Source of the DNA: Lachnospiraceae bacterium
GTDB lineage: Bacteria; Bacillota; Clostridia; Lachnospirales; Lachnospiraceae
Direction of reading: 5' to 3'
NCBI GenBank assembly: GCA_910575275.1
Contig: CAJTEE010000005.1
Span: 186,001-250,000 of the forward strand
DNA length: 64,000 bases
Below, in pieces: positions 1 through 8,376 of the stretch (its first letter is position 1; each line of letters begins with the position of its first letter). The position numbers and the translations under genes were made by a program. The notes below the pieces were generated by a model that was not told the origin of the DNA, made no database searches, and saw only the letters and a program-made list of their open reading frames with translations.

Positions 1-35
1 TGTATATAACGGAATGGCTGCTGAGGAGGAGGTAA
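1..35 (+). CDS. C-terminal end of an upstream gene (partial)
   Basis: One frame is open from the window edge and ends with TAA at 33-35, giving a short tail ending in WLLRRR. The next gene's ribosome site overlaps this stop, as expected for a continuing polysaccharide operon. Too little is visible to name a family. Confidence 0.35.
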   Translation, partial: YITEWLLRRR

Positions 36-41
36 GGGGCT

Positions 42-1178
42 GTGATTGGAATTCTGACCTTTTACTGGGCGGATGACTATGGGGCGCTTTTGCAGTGCTG
101 CGCCTTGAAAGCGTATCTGGGCAGGTATCGGGAAACCGTGGTTATCCCATATTTTCCCAAACCGTTACGCAGGCGCTACCGGCTGCTTCGGACCGATCCA
201 AACGCCAGGCTTTTACGTCGGGGATATGAGCTGGCGGGGAGGCTGATCCCCTGGCGTTTTTACAGACGATGGAAAAGGAAACGGAGTATGCGCCTGTTTC
301 GCAGACGCTATCTGACGAGGGAACGGCGGATGCTGTCCTCCTCCAGGGAGATTGCCGCCTTTTCCGGAAAAATTGATACGTACGTGGCCGGGAGCGACCA
401 GGTGTGGAATCCGGAGATTACGGAGGGACTCCAGGAGGGATACTTCTGTACATTCCGCCGTTTTCTGGGAAAAAACTGCCGCTATGTAAGCTATGCTGCC
501 AGTATCGGGGCAGAGCGGCTGGAAGATAAATATCGCAAACCGCTCGCCAGGGGGTTAGCCTGCCTGGATGCGGTCTCTCTGCGTGAGCCGGCGTCGGCGC
601 CGTATATTGAGACGTTGTATGCAAAAAAGCCGGCCGTCGTGCTGGATCCGGTATTTCTGATTGAGAAAAGGGGCTGGGAGGCTCTGATAAAACGGTGCAG
701 ATGGAAGAAACGTGGGTATATCGCCGTTTATGACACGGAATACCATGCGGAAATGGCGGGCTATCTGGAGGAGCTGGAGCGGAATACCGGCCTTGCGATC
801 CTTGTGTTTTCGGAAAAGAGGGGTTACAGGTGGACAAACGATGCCCGGTATGTCTATGGCTGTGGCCCGCTGGAGTTTTTGGCGGCGATTCGTCACGCCG
901 GGCGGATCGTAACCAATTCATTTCATGCGACAGCGTTTTCGATCCTTTTCGAAAAGCCGTTTGTTGTGTTTGCACACAGTTCAAGGAATGCCAGAATACA
1001 GGATCTTTTAAAGACGGTTTGTCTGGAAAAACGGCTGGTGCGCACAAGGGCGGATGCACGCGCCTGCATGGAGCAGGTGGTTGATTGGCCCATGGTACGG
1101 CAGGCCCTTGGGAAGGAGATCCTGCGTTCGAAGGCGTTTATTGAGAGGGAGATTATCCTAGATACAGCGGATTTATGA
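42..1178 (+). CDS. Polysaccharide pyruvyl transferase family protein
   Basis: The 378-residue protein opens with IGILTFYWADDYGALLQ, the typical start of the polysaccharide pyruvyl transferase (WcaK/CsaB-like) family. The middle AGSDQVWNPE and the later NSFHATAFSILFEKPFVVF are also family hallmarks. These cytosolic enzymes put ketal pyruvate or a related group on sugar residues of surface polysaccharides. The start is GTG at 42, preceded by a GAGGAGGTAAGG ribosome site. It is the first complete gene of the polysaccharide cluster. The donor and acceptor cannot be read from sequence. Confidence 0.8.
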   Translation: MIGILTFYWADDYGALLQCCALKAYLGRYRETVVIPYFPKPLRRRYRLLRTDPNARLLRRGYELAGRLIPWRFYRRWKRKRSMRLFRRRYLTRERRMLSSSREIAAFSGKIDTYVAGSDQVWNPEITEGLQEGYFCTFRRFLGKNCRYVSYAASIGAERLEDKYRKPLARGLACLDAVSLREPASAPYIETLYAKKPAVVLDPVFLIEKRGWEALIKRCRWKKRGYIAVYDTEYHAEMAGYLEELERNTGLAILVFSEKRGYRWTNDARYVYGCGPLEFLAAIRHAGRIVTNSFHATAFSILFEKPFVVFAHSSRNARIQDLLKTVCLEKRLVRTRADARACMEQVVDWPMVRQALGKEILRSKAFIEREIILDTADL

Positions 1179-1239
1179 GAGACAGAGAAAGGAGTGGCTG
1201 GTCATGCGAAGCCATATCCCCTGCCGCCAGCGCTGACGC

Positions 1240-1269
1240 TTGACAAAGATAGATTTAATATGGTAGAGT
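1240..1269 (+). promoter_or_regulatory. Candidate promoter before the first acyltransferase gene
   Basis: TTGACA at 1240-1245 is followed after 18 bases by TAGAGT at 1264-1269. The 127-base gap between the two genes is the only sizeable one in the first 4 kb, so internal initiation here is plausible. The -10 box is imperfect. Confidence 0.4.
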
Positions 1270-1326
1270 GAGAATATTTAGGGATTTATAGATACCGAAA
1301 GCTGGATGTTAGGGGCGATCATACAT

Positions 1327-2406
1327 ATGAAATTGAAACGGGATTTTCCGGGTGTTTTCGATGTGGCGAAGGGAGTCCTGATATTGCTGATTATATTGGC
1401 GCATCAAAAGAGCGTCTTTCTTAGCGCTTTTCAGATTGATTCTCCGTTCTTGTCGGCAAAGAGTTTTGGAGGCAGCTATGACGCTGTCGTTATGGGATTG
1501 TTTTTCATGATGGCCGGATATACGTCACACATAGAAAAAGATCGGAAGGCGTATATCAAAAAAAGCGCCAGGGCGCTTCTCATTCCCTATTTTTTGACGA
1601 TGGCCGCCCTTGTGGTACTGAAGATTTTTCAATATCTTTGTTTAGGAGGGCTGACGATCCAGGCTGTTAGCCCTTTCCTGGCAGGCTTTTTGTATGGAAA
1701 CGGCATACCGGGAGTTAAACTGTTTGGAACATGGGAAGCGGAATCGGTGGGGGCCGCATGGTTCCTTCCCGCTTTGTTTTGGAGCGGAGTGATTCACCAG
1801 ATGTTGCTGCGTATCCAAAAGCCTGTGACGCGGGAGGCTCTGATCTGGTGTTTGTCGGCTGCGGCCGCAGCCCTTCCGGATGCGCACACGATCCAGGTTC
1901 CCTGGTTTTTAATCCCGGGCTGTGTTGCCGTAGGGTTTCGGGAGGCCGGGCGTCTGCTGAAGGCGCATAAGGTTTTATATAAAGAGATCAACTGGCCTTT
2001 TGCGGCCGCGGCAGTGATTTTGACGATTATGCTGCATCATGTTTCTGACGTGAAATTCTGGTCAAACATTTGGCAGTTTTGGATGCTGGATTATTTGTCG
2101 GCCGTGGCGATTGGCACTGTGCTCTTGCAATGGTACATAAGATCGGGGCTGGCCGTGGCAGGATTTGCGGATGGATTGTCCTACATTGGCCGGTATTCCC
2201 TGTTTTTCTTCTGCCTGCACAATGTTGAAATGCTCTTGTTCCCCTGGTATAAGATTTATATGCATATTTTTGTACCGTCCCACATTCCGTGGGAGGCGGC
2301 GTTTTTGCTAATGTACATCGGCAGGATCCTATTTGCCGTGCTGGGCTGCCAGTTTATTATCTGGACAAGCGGCCGGTTAAGAGAATTAAGGAGGTCACGA
2401 GAATGA
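1327..2406 (+). CDS. Acyltransferase 3 family membrane protein
   Basis: A multi-pass membrane protein of about 359 residues. FDVAKGVLILLIILAH near the N-terminus is the acyltransferase-3 signature, with the conserved histidine after the first helix; FFMMAGYTSH follows, and about ten hydrophobic helices continue to the end. The family O-acylates extracytoplasmic sugars. ATG at 1327 is preferred because AGGGG lies 11 bases upstream; ATG at 1306 in the same frame is possible. The stop overlaps the start of the carrier-protein gene (ATGA), so the two are translationally coupled, which suggests a carrier-bound acyl group as donor. Confidence 0.8.
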   Translation: MKLKRDFPGVFDVAKGVLILLIILAHQKSVFLSAFQIDSPFLSAKSFGGSYDAVVMGLFFMMAGYTSHIEKDRKAYIKKSARALLIPYFLTMAALVVLKIFQYLCLGGLTIQAVSPFLAGFLYGNGIPGVKLFGTWEAESVGAAWFLPALFWSGVIHQMLLRIQKPVTREALIWCLSAAAAALPDAHTIQVPWFLIPGCVAVGFREAGRLLKAHKVLYKEINWPFAAAAVILTIMLHHVSDVKFWSNIWQFWMLDYLSAVAIGTVLLQWYIRSGLAVAGFADGLSYIGRYSLFFFCLHNVEMLLFPWYKIYMHIFVPSHIPWEAAFLLMYIGRILFAVLGCQFIIWTSGRLRELRRSRE

Positions 2407-2636
2407 AAAGAGAGGCGGTTCAGGACAGAATACTGGAAATGCTGGAGCAGGTTACGGGCAATCCATATACTCTGGATCAGGATCTGATGGAGGATGGCAG
2501 CCTGTCATCCCTGGAACTGATGAATTTGATCGTCGGCGTGGAGCAGGAATTCCGGGTAAAGATTCCCAGCCGTAAGCTCCGATTTGTGGCGACAGCGGCT
2601 GATCTGGTGGATCTGATCTGTGAGAGGGGAGAATAG
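2403..2636 (+). CDS. Acyl carrier protein (DltC-like)
   Basis: A 77-residue acidic helical protein. DGSLSSLELMNLI carries the phosphopantetheine serine (Ser33) followed by the L-x-L-E-L helix typical of carrier proteins, and EFRVKIPSRKL matches the loop before helix 3. It should be loaded by the adjacent AMP ligase and serve the flanking membrane acyltransferases. ATG at 2403 has AGGAGG upstream and overlaps the previous stop. The arrangement resembles dltA/dltC, but no DltB (MBOAT) or DltD is present; acyltransferase-3 proteins take that place. Confidence 0.8.
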   Translation: MKREAVQDRILEMLEQVTGNPYTLDQDLMEDGSLSSLELMNLIVGVEQEFRVKIPSRKLRFVATAADLVDLICERGE

Positions 2637-2637
2637 C

Positions 2638-4077
2638 ATGAAAAAACATCTTATGCTCCACGAGGAATATCAAGGCTTGACTGTATTCCAGATGCTTGAG
2701 AAGATGGCCGGAAAGTTTCAGGAACGCCAAGTGCTCTCCTATTGGAGCGGCGGACAAGCCATATCAGTCAGCTATACGGATTTTTTCCAGGATGTGAGGC
2801 GCCTGGCTGCTTACTTCGACGGCCTGGGACTGTGCGGACACAGGGTCGTTATCGATGGGCGTAATACCTATGAGCAGATTACTGCCCTGTTTGCCGCCAT
2901 GTCGATGGGGGCGGCTGCGGTGCCGCTCTGTTTTGACCTGCCGCTCGAAGATCTGCAGCAGTTGGTACGCCGGCTGAACCCTGCCTTGATCATTTACGAT
3001 GAGGAGAGCAGGGAGCTCCTTCCGGATATAAGGTTGAATGCCCGCACTCTGGCTTGTTTGGGAGCGAGCAGTATCCGCAGTGTTTTGGATGGGAACGGCT
3101 TGCTGTATCAGGATGACGGCCGCGTCAGCCTCAGCCAGCCGGCTCTGATTCTGGCCACCTCCGGAAGCCTCAGCCAGCCAAAGCTGGTTGTGCATTCCCA
3201 TCAGTCCTTCCAGCCCCATGGAAACCAGCCGTTACAGAGCAGCATTTTTGTGCTTCCAATGTATCATGTGGTGGTAACCAGACTGTTTAATGATATGGCG
3301 GGAGGAACCCCCAGCTGTCTCTCAAATTTTCGGCAGGCACTTTTTGATATCCAGTGGTATCATCCCCAGAAGGTGTTTGCAACGCCCAACTTGATTACAC
3401 TGTTACTGAAGCAGGACCGTATGGGCGCTCTGGATATAGGAACCTTCCGCTCGATCACCAATCTTGGCGCTCCGGAGACCTCCGGAATGACGGAAGCTTT
3501 GAATGCCCGCGGAATTTTCTATTGTTCTGTCTATGGGACGACGGAAGCTTGCGGCGCGATTACCTATTCCGTACCGGGACACTATCGCGCCGGTTCTGTA
3601 GGTAAGATTGGGCCATGGAATGAGGTGCGTATTTCTGACCAGGGCGAAATATTGGTGCGGGGCAACGACATCATGCAGGGATATTTGGACGATCCCGAGA
3701 CCACAGGCGAGGCACTGGCGGATGGCTGGTATCATACAGGGGATACTGGCTACATTGACGAGGATGGTTTTTTATATATCATCGGACGGATGAAAAATAT
3801 TATCATACTGTCAAATGGGGAAAACGTAAGCGCGGAAGCGGTGGAAAAGAAGCTGATTGCCTGTGAGGAGATAAAAGAAGTGATCGTTCTGGGGGAGAAC
3901 GACCAGATTTCTGCCCATATCTGGTGTGGAGAGGGACGGAAAGAGGAAGGGGAAGATCAGGTGCGGGCGTTCATCACGCGATACAATGAAACAGTCCCTT
4001 CTTATCAGGCGGTGAGAAATATCGTGTTTCGGGAAAAACCGTTTCCTAAAACCACATCCGGAAAGATTAAACGCTGA
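2638..4077 (+). CDS. AMP-dependent acyl/aminoacyl ligase
   Basis: A 479-residue adenylate-forming enzyme. Visible motifs in order are a P-loop variant TSGSLSQPK, YGTTEACGAI, the hinge DGWYHTGDTGYIDEDG, GRMKNIIILSNGENV, and the C-terminal PKTTSGKIKR with the catalytic lysine. It should activate a carboxylic acid as acyl-AMP and load it onto the carrier protein encoded immediately upstream. ATG at 2638 is chosen for the GAGAGGGGAG ribosome site; an in-frame GTG at 2620 lacks one. Whether the substrate is an amino acid (DltA-like) or a short acid is not decidable here. Confidence 0.8.
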   Translation: MKKHLMLHEEYQGLTVFQMLEKMAGKFQERQVLSYWSGGQAISVSYTDFFQDVRRLAAYFDGLGLCGHRVVIDGRNTYEQITALFAAMSMGAAAVPLCFDLPLEDLQQLVRRLNPALIIYDEESRELLPDIRLNARTLACLGASSIRSVLDGNGLLYQDDGRVSLSQPALILATSGSLSQPKLVVHSHQSFQPHGNQPLQSSIFVLPMYHVVVTRLFNDMAGGTPSCLSNFRQALFDIQWYHPQKVFATPNLITLLLKQDRMGALDIGTFRSITNLGAPETSGMTEALNARGIFYCSVYGTTEACGAITYSVPGHYRAGSVGKIGPWNEVRISDQGEILVRGNDIMQGYLDDPETTGEALADGWYHTGDTGYIDEDGFLYIIGRMKNIIILSNGENVSAEAVEKKLIACEEIKEVIVLGENDQISAHIWCGEGRKEEGEDQVRAFITRYNETVPSYQAVRNIVFREKPFPKTTSGKIKR

Positions 4078-4145
4078 TCGACTAAATTGTACAAAAGAAT
4101 GGATAAAGGCCAGGCCGAAAAGGGCCTGGTTGAAAGAGAACCGCA

Positions 4146-5150
4146 ATGGAAAAAAGAAGGGAATTATGGGTAGATAACATAAAAGTTATAGCCTGTATGC
4201 TGGTGCTGTTGGGACATCTGATGCGGGGCATGGCTTCCGGAGGTATTATACCGGCAGAGGGGGGGTATACATGGTTTGACCAGACCGTTTATTATTTCCA
4301 TGTTCCACTGTTTTTTATTTGCAGTGGCTACCTTCATCAAAAATTCAATCACATCGATAGTTTGAATGCCTGGCTCAAGAATATATTACGAAAGTTTTTG
4401 AGCTTAGGCGTTCCCTACACGGTCTTTACATTTGCTATGTGGTTGATCAAAAAAGTTTTTCCCGGGAGCGGCAGCAATGAAATCGGCGGACTATTGGAAG
4501 CCCTGTTTTTTCGGCCGATTGGCCCATACTGGTATCTGTATTGTTTGTTTTTTATCTTTGTGGTCACGGGAACCTTTAAGAATAAAAGACAAGCGGTTTT
4601 TGGAACCATTGTTGCGCTTGGCATGAAGGGGATGTCTGTTTTCGGAATCGGAGAGAGATACTGCTATGCTATATCAATCGTTCTTGAAAACGAGATTTGG
4701 TTTGTCCTGGGAATGTTGCTTTGTGCTGCGGATGCTCCTGAAAGAATCCATAAGAAAACGGTGTTCATGCGTGCAGGTTTGGCATTTTTGGTACTGAGTA
4801 TGCCGATCACAGCTACCGGTATTGCGTGCAAGGGCATAACCTTTTTGATGGGGTTACTGGCTTGTTTTGCCGTGATTGGCACAGTGATTGCGAGAGATAA
4901 AGACGGCAGGCAAAGCGTAATGATGAGATGGCTGTCAAAGTATACGCTGCCGATATATCTTATGCATTTCATTTTCGCAGCCACATTGCGGAGCATGTTC
5001 TTGAAAATAGGGGTTACATCAGCTTGGATTCATATTCCGGCAGGGATTGTGATCAGCATCACCGGCCCGGTCACGGCTGCATTCATTATGAAAAAGTTGA
5101 AATATCCGGAGTTTTTCCTGTACCCGGGCAAATTCGTGAAAATAGAGTAA
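4146..5150 (+). CDS. Acyltransferase 3 family membrane protein (second copy)
   Basis: A 334-residue multi-pass membrane protein starting WVDNIKVIACMLVLLGH, the acyltransferase-3 opening with the conserved histidine at the end of helix 1. FHVPLFFICSGYL is the second hallmark. It resembles OatA/WecH-type sugar O-acyltransferases without an extracellular SGNH domain. It follows the ligase by 68 bases, so the module has two acyltransferases, which may modify different sugars or positions. Confidence 0.8.
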   Translation: MEKRRELWVDNIKVIACMLVLLGHLMRGMASGGIIPAEGGYTWFDQTVYYFHVPLFFICSGYLHQKFNHIDSLNAWLKNILRKFLSLGVPYTVFTFAMWLIKKVFPGSGSNEIGGLLEALFFRPIGPYWYLYCLFFIFVVTGTFKNKRQAVFGTIVALGMKGMSVFGIGERYCYAISIVLENEIWFVLGMLLCAADAPERIHKKTVFMRAGLAFLVLSMPITATGIACKGITFLMGLLACFAVIGTVIARDKDGRQSVMMRWLSKYTLPIYLMHFIFAATLRSMFLKIGVTSAWIHIPAGIVISITGPVTAAFIMKKLKYPEFFLYPGKFVKIE

Positions 5151-5204
5151 GCTGAGGCCAGCGCTGTTGTCTCCAAAACATATTTATGCCCCTGGGAAAA
5201 TGTC

Positions 5205-5233
5205 TTGTAATCTAAATTATCGTGTGATACACT
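5205..5233 (+). promoter_or_regulatory. Weak candidate promoter
   Basis: TTGTAA at 5205-5210 and TACACT at 5228-5233 are 17 bases apart. This would start transcription just before the paired hairpins at 5255-5302. Support is positional only. Confidence 0.3.
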
Positions 5234-5254
5234 TTTTAAGGAAAATAAAAAATC

Positions 5255-5302
5255 AAATCCCCCATGGGGGATTTGTCTTTTACATACGTAAAAGACAAAT
5301 CC
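5255..5302 (+). promoter_or_regulatory. Two overlapping, mutually exclusive hairpins in a leader
   Basis: AAATCCCCC/GGGGGATTT (5255-5274, 2-base loop) is a perfect hairpin. GGATTTGTCTTTTAC at 5269-5283 pairs perfectly with GTAAAAGACAAATCC at 5288-5302 (15 bp, loop ATAC). Both use bases 5269-5274, so only one can form fully at a time. No U-run follows, so this is not a standard terminator. The structure sits 63 bases before the next gene and could be an attenuator-like switch, a processing site or a remnant of a small palindromic element. Confidence 0.55.
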
Positions 5303-5364
5303 TTCTTGATGTGGATTCCATCACTGTTGGTGCTGAATGCCGGAGGAGTCGAGGAGGAAAAAGG

Positions 5365-6135
5365 ATGGATGCAGATAAACTCCACCAATCTAAGAGTATC
5401 CATTTGCTAGGAATTAATTTTTCGGCGCTTGATATGGCCTCGATGTTGGATGAGGCTATGGAGCGCGTTTCGAACAGGAAGGCTGCCAGTTTGGTCTTCT
5501 TGAATGTAGATGTGGTTATCAAGTCGGAACAGGACAGATTTTTGCGGACCATAATTGACACAGCGGAGTATGTGCTGGCGGACGGGATGCCGCTTATCTG
5601 GCTCTCGAGGCTGTTTGGCCGCCCTTTGCCAGAGAAGGTATCCGGGGCGGACTTCGTGCCGCGGCTGTGCCAGCGGGCAGAGGAGGAGGGGCGGAGTATT
5701 TTTTTCGCAGGGGGAAGCGAGAGGTCACTGAAAAACGCCTGCGCACGGCTCCGGGAACAATACCCGGGACTCCGGGTGGATGGCTGCTCCCCTCCAATGG
5801 GATTTGAGAATGATCCGGCCCAGATTGAGGCGTTGTGCCAGACCATTCATCAGGCGGCGCCGGATATTTTAGTGATCTGCCTTGGCTGCCCCAAACAGGA
5901 GAAATTTATGTATGAATACCGGAAACGGTATGCTGTTCCGGTGTCGGTTTGTGCGGGCGCGACGGTGGACTTTCTGTCCGGTGCCGTGAAGCGCTGCCCG
6001 GCGTGGATGAGTCAGAGCGGGCTGGAGTGGTTTTATCGATTCCTTCAGGAGCCCAGACGGCTGTTTCGGCGCTACTTTATCGAGGATATGCAGATCTTAC
6101 GGTTGATTCTGAAATATTGGAGGGAGACATCATGA
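5365..6135 (+). CDS. WecG/TagA/CpsF family glycosyltransferase (GT26)
   Basis: A 256-residue protein with the family core: FLNVDVVIKS, ADGMPLIWLSRL, KVSGADFVPRL, FFAGGSE, and CLGCPKQEKFM through CAGATVDFLSG. The C-terminus (RRLFRRYFIEDMQIL) is also typical. GT26 enzymes add the second sugar to an undecaprenyl-diphosphate-linked sugar on the inner membrane face. ATG at 5365 has GAGGAGGAAAAAG upstream. It overlaps the following small gene by ATGA. Confidence 0.88.
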   Translation: MDADKLHQSKSIHLLGINFSALDMASMLDEAMERVSNRKAASLVFLNVDVVIKSEQDRFLRTIIDTAEYVLADGMPLIWLSRLFGRPLPEKVSGADFVPRLCQRAEEEGRSIFFAGGSERSLKNACARLREQYPGLRVDGCSPPMGFENDPAQIEALCQTIHQAAPDILVICLGCPKQEKFMYEYRKRYAVPVSVCAGATVDFLSGAVKRCPAWMSQSGLEWFYRFLQEPRRLFRRYFIEDMQILRLILKYWRETS

Positions 6136-6377
6136 GAAAAACAGAAAGGCTGTTTCGGACAAGACTGATTGGAGGCTACCACAAGGCGGATGTCGATCGA
6201 TATGTCGGGCGGCTTGGAGAAGAATTGGAGGACTGTAACCGCGAGATTGATAAACGTGTGAAGGAAAATGAAAAAAACCAGGAATTAATTGAAGAAGCGA
6301 TCTATGAGCTCCGAAGCCTGCGTGAGGAAAATGAACGTTTGCGCGGGCAGCGGGAGCCGTATAAAAGGCGGCTGTGA
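6132..6377 (+). CDS. Short DivIVA-domain-like protein
   Basis: An 81-residue protein. TRLIGGYHKADVDRYVGRL near the N-terminus resembles the DivIVA/GpsB lipid-binding start (F-x-x-GY-x-x-x-x-V-D-x-[FY]-L), followed by a charged coiled coil with many Glu and Lys. DivIVA proteins sit at curved membrane or septa and recruit partners. It is far shorter than true DivIVA. It is translationally coupled to the GT26 gene and precedes a GT4 gene, so it may place the polysaccharide machinery in the cell; this role is inference. Confidence 0.6.
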   Translation: MRKTERLFRTRLIGGYHKADVDRYVGRLGEELEDCNREIDKRVKENEKNQELIEEAIYELRSLREENERLRGQREPYKRRL

Positions 6378-6400
6378 GCGTACAGGGGGAGGGAACGACA

Positions 6401-7609
6401 ATGGGCAGGCCGATGCGGGTGTTGATGTGCGGTTCAGACATCGGGCACGTTCAGGGAGGGATGGTGGCTGTGGCACAGAACTATCTGCAGTACGATGGCT
6501 GGAAAAAGGCCGAGATCACCTACCTTGCGACACACACGGAAGGCAGCCGTGGACGTAAGGCATTCTTCTTTGCGGGAGCGGGCCTCAAGTTTGTCTTTTG
6601 GATATTGTGCGGGCGATACGATCTGGTGCATCTGCATGTCTCCGAACGGGGCAGCTTTTACCGCAAGGCATTGCTGACGCAGCTATGCCGACGGCTCCAT
6701 GTTCCTGTAGTGCTCCATCATCATGGCGCGGAATTTGAAGATTTTTATGCAAAAATGAGTGCAAGGCAAAAGGGATACGTAAAGAGGATATTGGAGGCTG
6801 CCGACTGTAATCTTGTCCTGTCTGAGTTTTTGCGGGATCAGCTGCTGAAAAAGGCTCCGGCAGCCAAGACCATTGTCTTGCACAATGCGGTTGAAACACC
6901 GGCAGAACGGGACTACCGTCCGACGGCGCGGCGGATCGTGATGCTGGGCCGGCAAGGCTGGCGCAAGGGCTCCTTTGATCTGCTGGAAGCGGTTGCGGCC
7001 ATTGATAAGGAATTACCGGAGGACATTAAGCTCTGGATGTGCGGTGACGGTGATGTGGAAAAAATCAGGCGGCGGGCCTGTCAACTGGGGATCTCGGGGC
7101 GGCTGACCTATGCCGGCTGGATTTCCGGGGAGGAAAAGGAGCAGTGCCTAGCAGAAACGATGATTCATGTGCTGCCTTCCTACCGTGAAGGGTTGCCGAT
7201 GAGTATCTTGGAGACCATGGGACGTGGAATCCCGAATATCAGCACCCGGATTGCCTCCATACCAGAGGTCATACGGGACGGTGAGACCGGGTTTCTTTTG
7301 AATCCGGGAGATGTTGAACGGCTTGCGAGGCTTTTACTGCTGCTTGCGGGCGACTGGGGGCTGCGGGATCGAATCAGCCGGGAAGGGCGCCAAGTAGTCA
7401 TGGAGGACTTTTCGCTGAAAAAAAATATTGCAGAACTTGAAGAAATTTATGAAAGGCTGGTAACGGATGCGCTTGGAAGATCTCCAACAGGAGCAGATAC
7501 TTTATGTTCGGAAAAGGATACGCCTGTTGCGGTGCATAAGGATGTTCCTCCTGCTGATACTAGCGGTGGCGCTGTGTGCGATGAACATACTGGGCAACAG
7601 CCGGTTTAA
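6401..7609 (+). CDS. GT4 family glycosyltransferase
   Basis: A 402-residue protein with the GT-B/GT4 layout: VLMCGSDIGHVQGGM glycine-rich start, HLHVSERGSFYRK, and LHHHGAEF in the N-domain; VMLGRQGWRKG, WMCGDGDVE and LPSYREGLPMSILETM with the E-x7-E element in the C-domain. ATG at 6401 follows GGGGGAGGG; a GTG at 6374 lacks a ribosome site. The last 48 residues, after YERLVT, are of odd composition and lie entirely inside the next gene's first 143 bases, so the original stop was probably lost. Confidence 0.85.
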   Translation: MGRPMRVLMCGSDIGHVQGGMVAVAQNYLQYDGWKKAEITYLATHTEGSRGRKAFFFAGAGLKFVFWILCGRYDLVHLHVSERGSFYRKALLTQLCRRLHVPVVLHHHGAEFEDFYAKMSARQKGYVKRILEAADCNLVLSEFLRDQLLKKAPAAKTIVLHNAVETPAERDYRPTARRIVMLGRQGWRKGSFDLLEAVAAIDKELPEDIKLWMCGDGDVEKIRRRACQLGISGRLTYAGWISGEEKEQCLAETMIHVLPSYREGLPMSILETMGRGIPNISTRIASIPEVIRDGETGFLLNPGDVERLARLLLLLAGDWGLRDRISREGRQVVMEDFSLKKNIAELEEIYERLVTDALGRSPTGADTLCSEKDTPVAVHKDVPPADTSGGAVCDEHTGQQPV

Positions 7610-8369
7610 GATTACAACATACCAGATGCAGTCGGATAAAGTCCAAAAGGAATTTCGTATTGCCCTTTTCAGTGATCTGCACAACCATGAATATGGAACA
7701 GGAAATTATGAACTGGTGGAGGCAATCCGTCAGAGCCGGCCGGATCTTATCCTCATGGTGGGCGATATGGTGAACAAGGACGATGACGATCTGCGTGTCA
7801 TTTTAGAGCTTTGCGAAAACCTTAAGCGGATTGCACCGATCTACTATACGCTGGGTAACCATGAGGGCATACTGATGTACGGGCAAAACGGCAGCAGAAT
7901 CACGCTGGATACGCAGCTCATACGGATGGGGGTCCCGGTGCTGTATCTGGGACGGGAAGACATCGTAGTGCGCGGCAATCCGGTCACGTTGGGGGTGTTC
8001 CCCTATCCGGAGAAGGAGTCCGATCAACTGGATATGGAAGAAGTACAATGGTTTGAGGAAAGCAGCGGTTTCCGGATCATGATTTCTCACTATCCTTCAA
8101 TTTTTTATGAAAAGCTGCAGAATGTGGATGCAGAACTGGCCGTTGCGGGCCATTATCACGGCGGACAGGTGCGGCTGCCCTTCCTGGGCGGATTGTACCA
8201 TATAGATACCGGCTTTTTTCCTCGTTACAGCGGAGGGGAGTATGAACTGGAAAAGGCGAAGCTGATTGTGAGCCGGGGGCTTGGAGGGCATACCCGAATC
8301 CCTCGTGTGAACAACCGTCCGGAACTGGTGCTGATTGATGTTGTTCCGGCTGGCGGCGGACAGGAGTGA
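7467..8369 (+). CDS. Membrane-anchored metallophosphoesterase
   Basis: A 300-residue protein with one hydrophobic segment at about residues 22-42 and a calcineurin-like phosphoesterase domain behind it. The metal motifs are visible in order: FSDLHNH, VGDMVN, GNHEG, SHYPS, and GHYHGGQ. This is the YaeI/YkuE-like arrangement with the catalytic domain probably outside the membrane. The substrate may be a phosphorylated lipid or polymer intermediate. It overlaps the preceding glycosyltransferase gene by 143 bases in another frame, which is unusual. An internal ATG at 7542 is a weaker alternative start. Confidence 0.8.
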   Translation: MRLEDLQQEQILYVRKRIRLLRCIRMFLLLILAVALCAMNILGNSRFKITTYQMQSDKVQKEFRIALFSDLHNHEYGTGNYELVEAIRQSRPDLILMVGDMVNKDDDDLRVILELCENLKRIAPIYYTLGNHEGILMYGQNGSRITLDTQLIRMGVPVLYLGREDIVVRGNPVTLGVFPYPEKESDQLDMEEVQWFEESSGFRIMISHYPSIFYEKLQNVDAELAVAGHYHGGQVRLPFLGGLYHIDTGFFPRYSGGEYELEKAKLIVSRGLGGHTRIPRVNNRPELVLIDVVPAGGGQE

Positions 8370-8376
8370 CAGAGAT

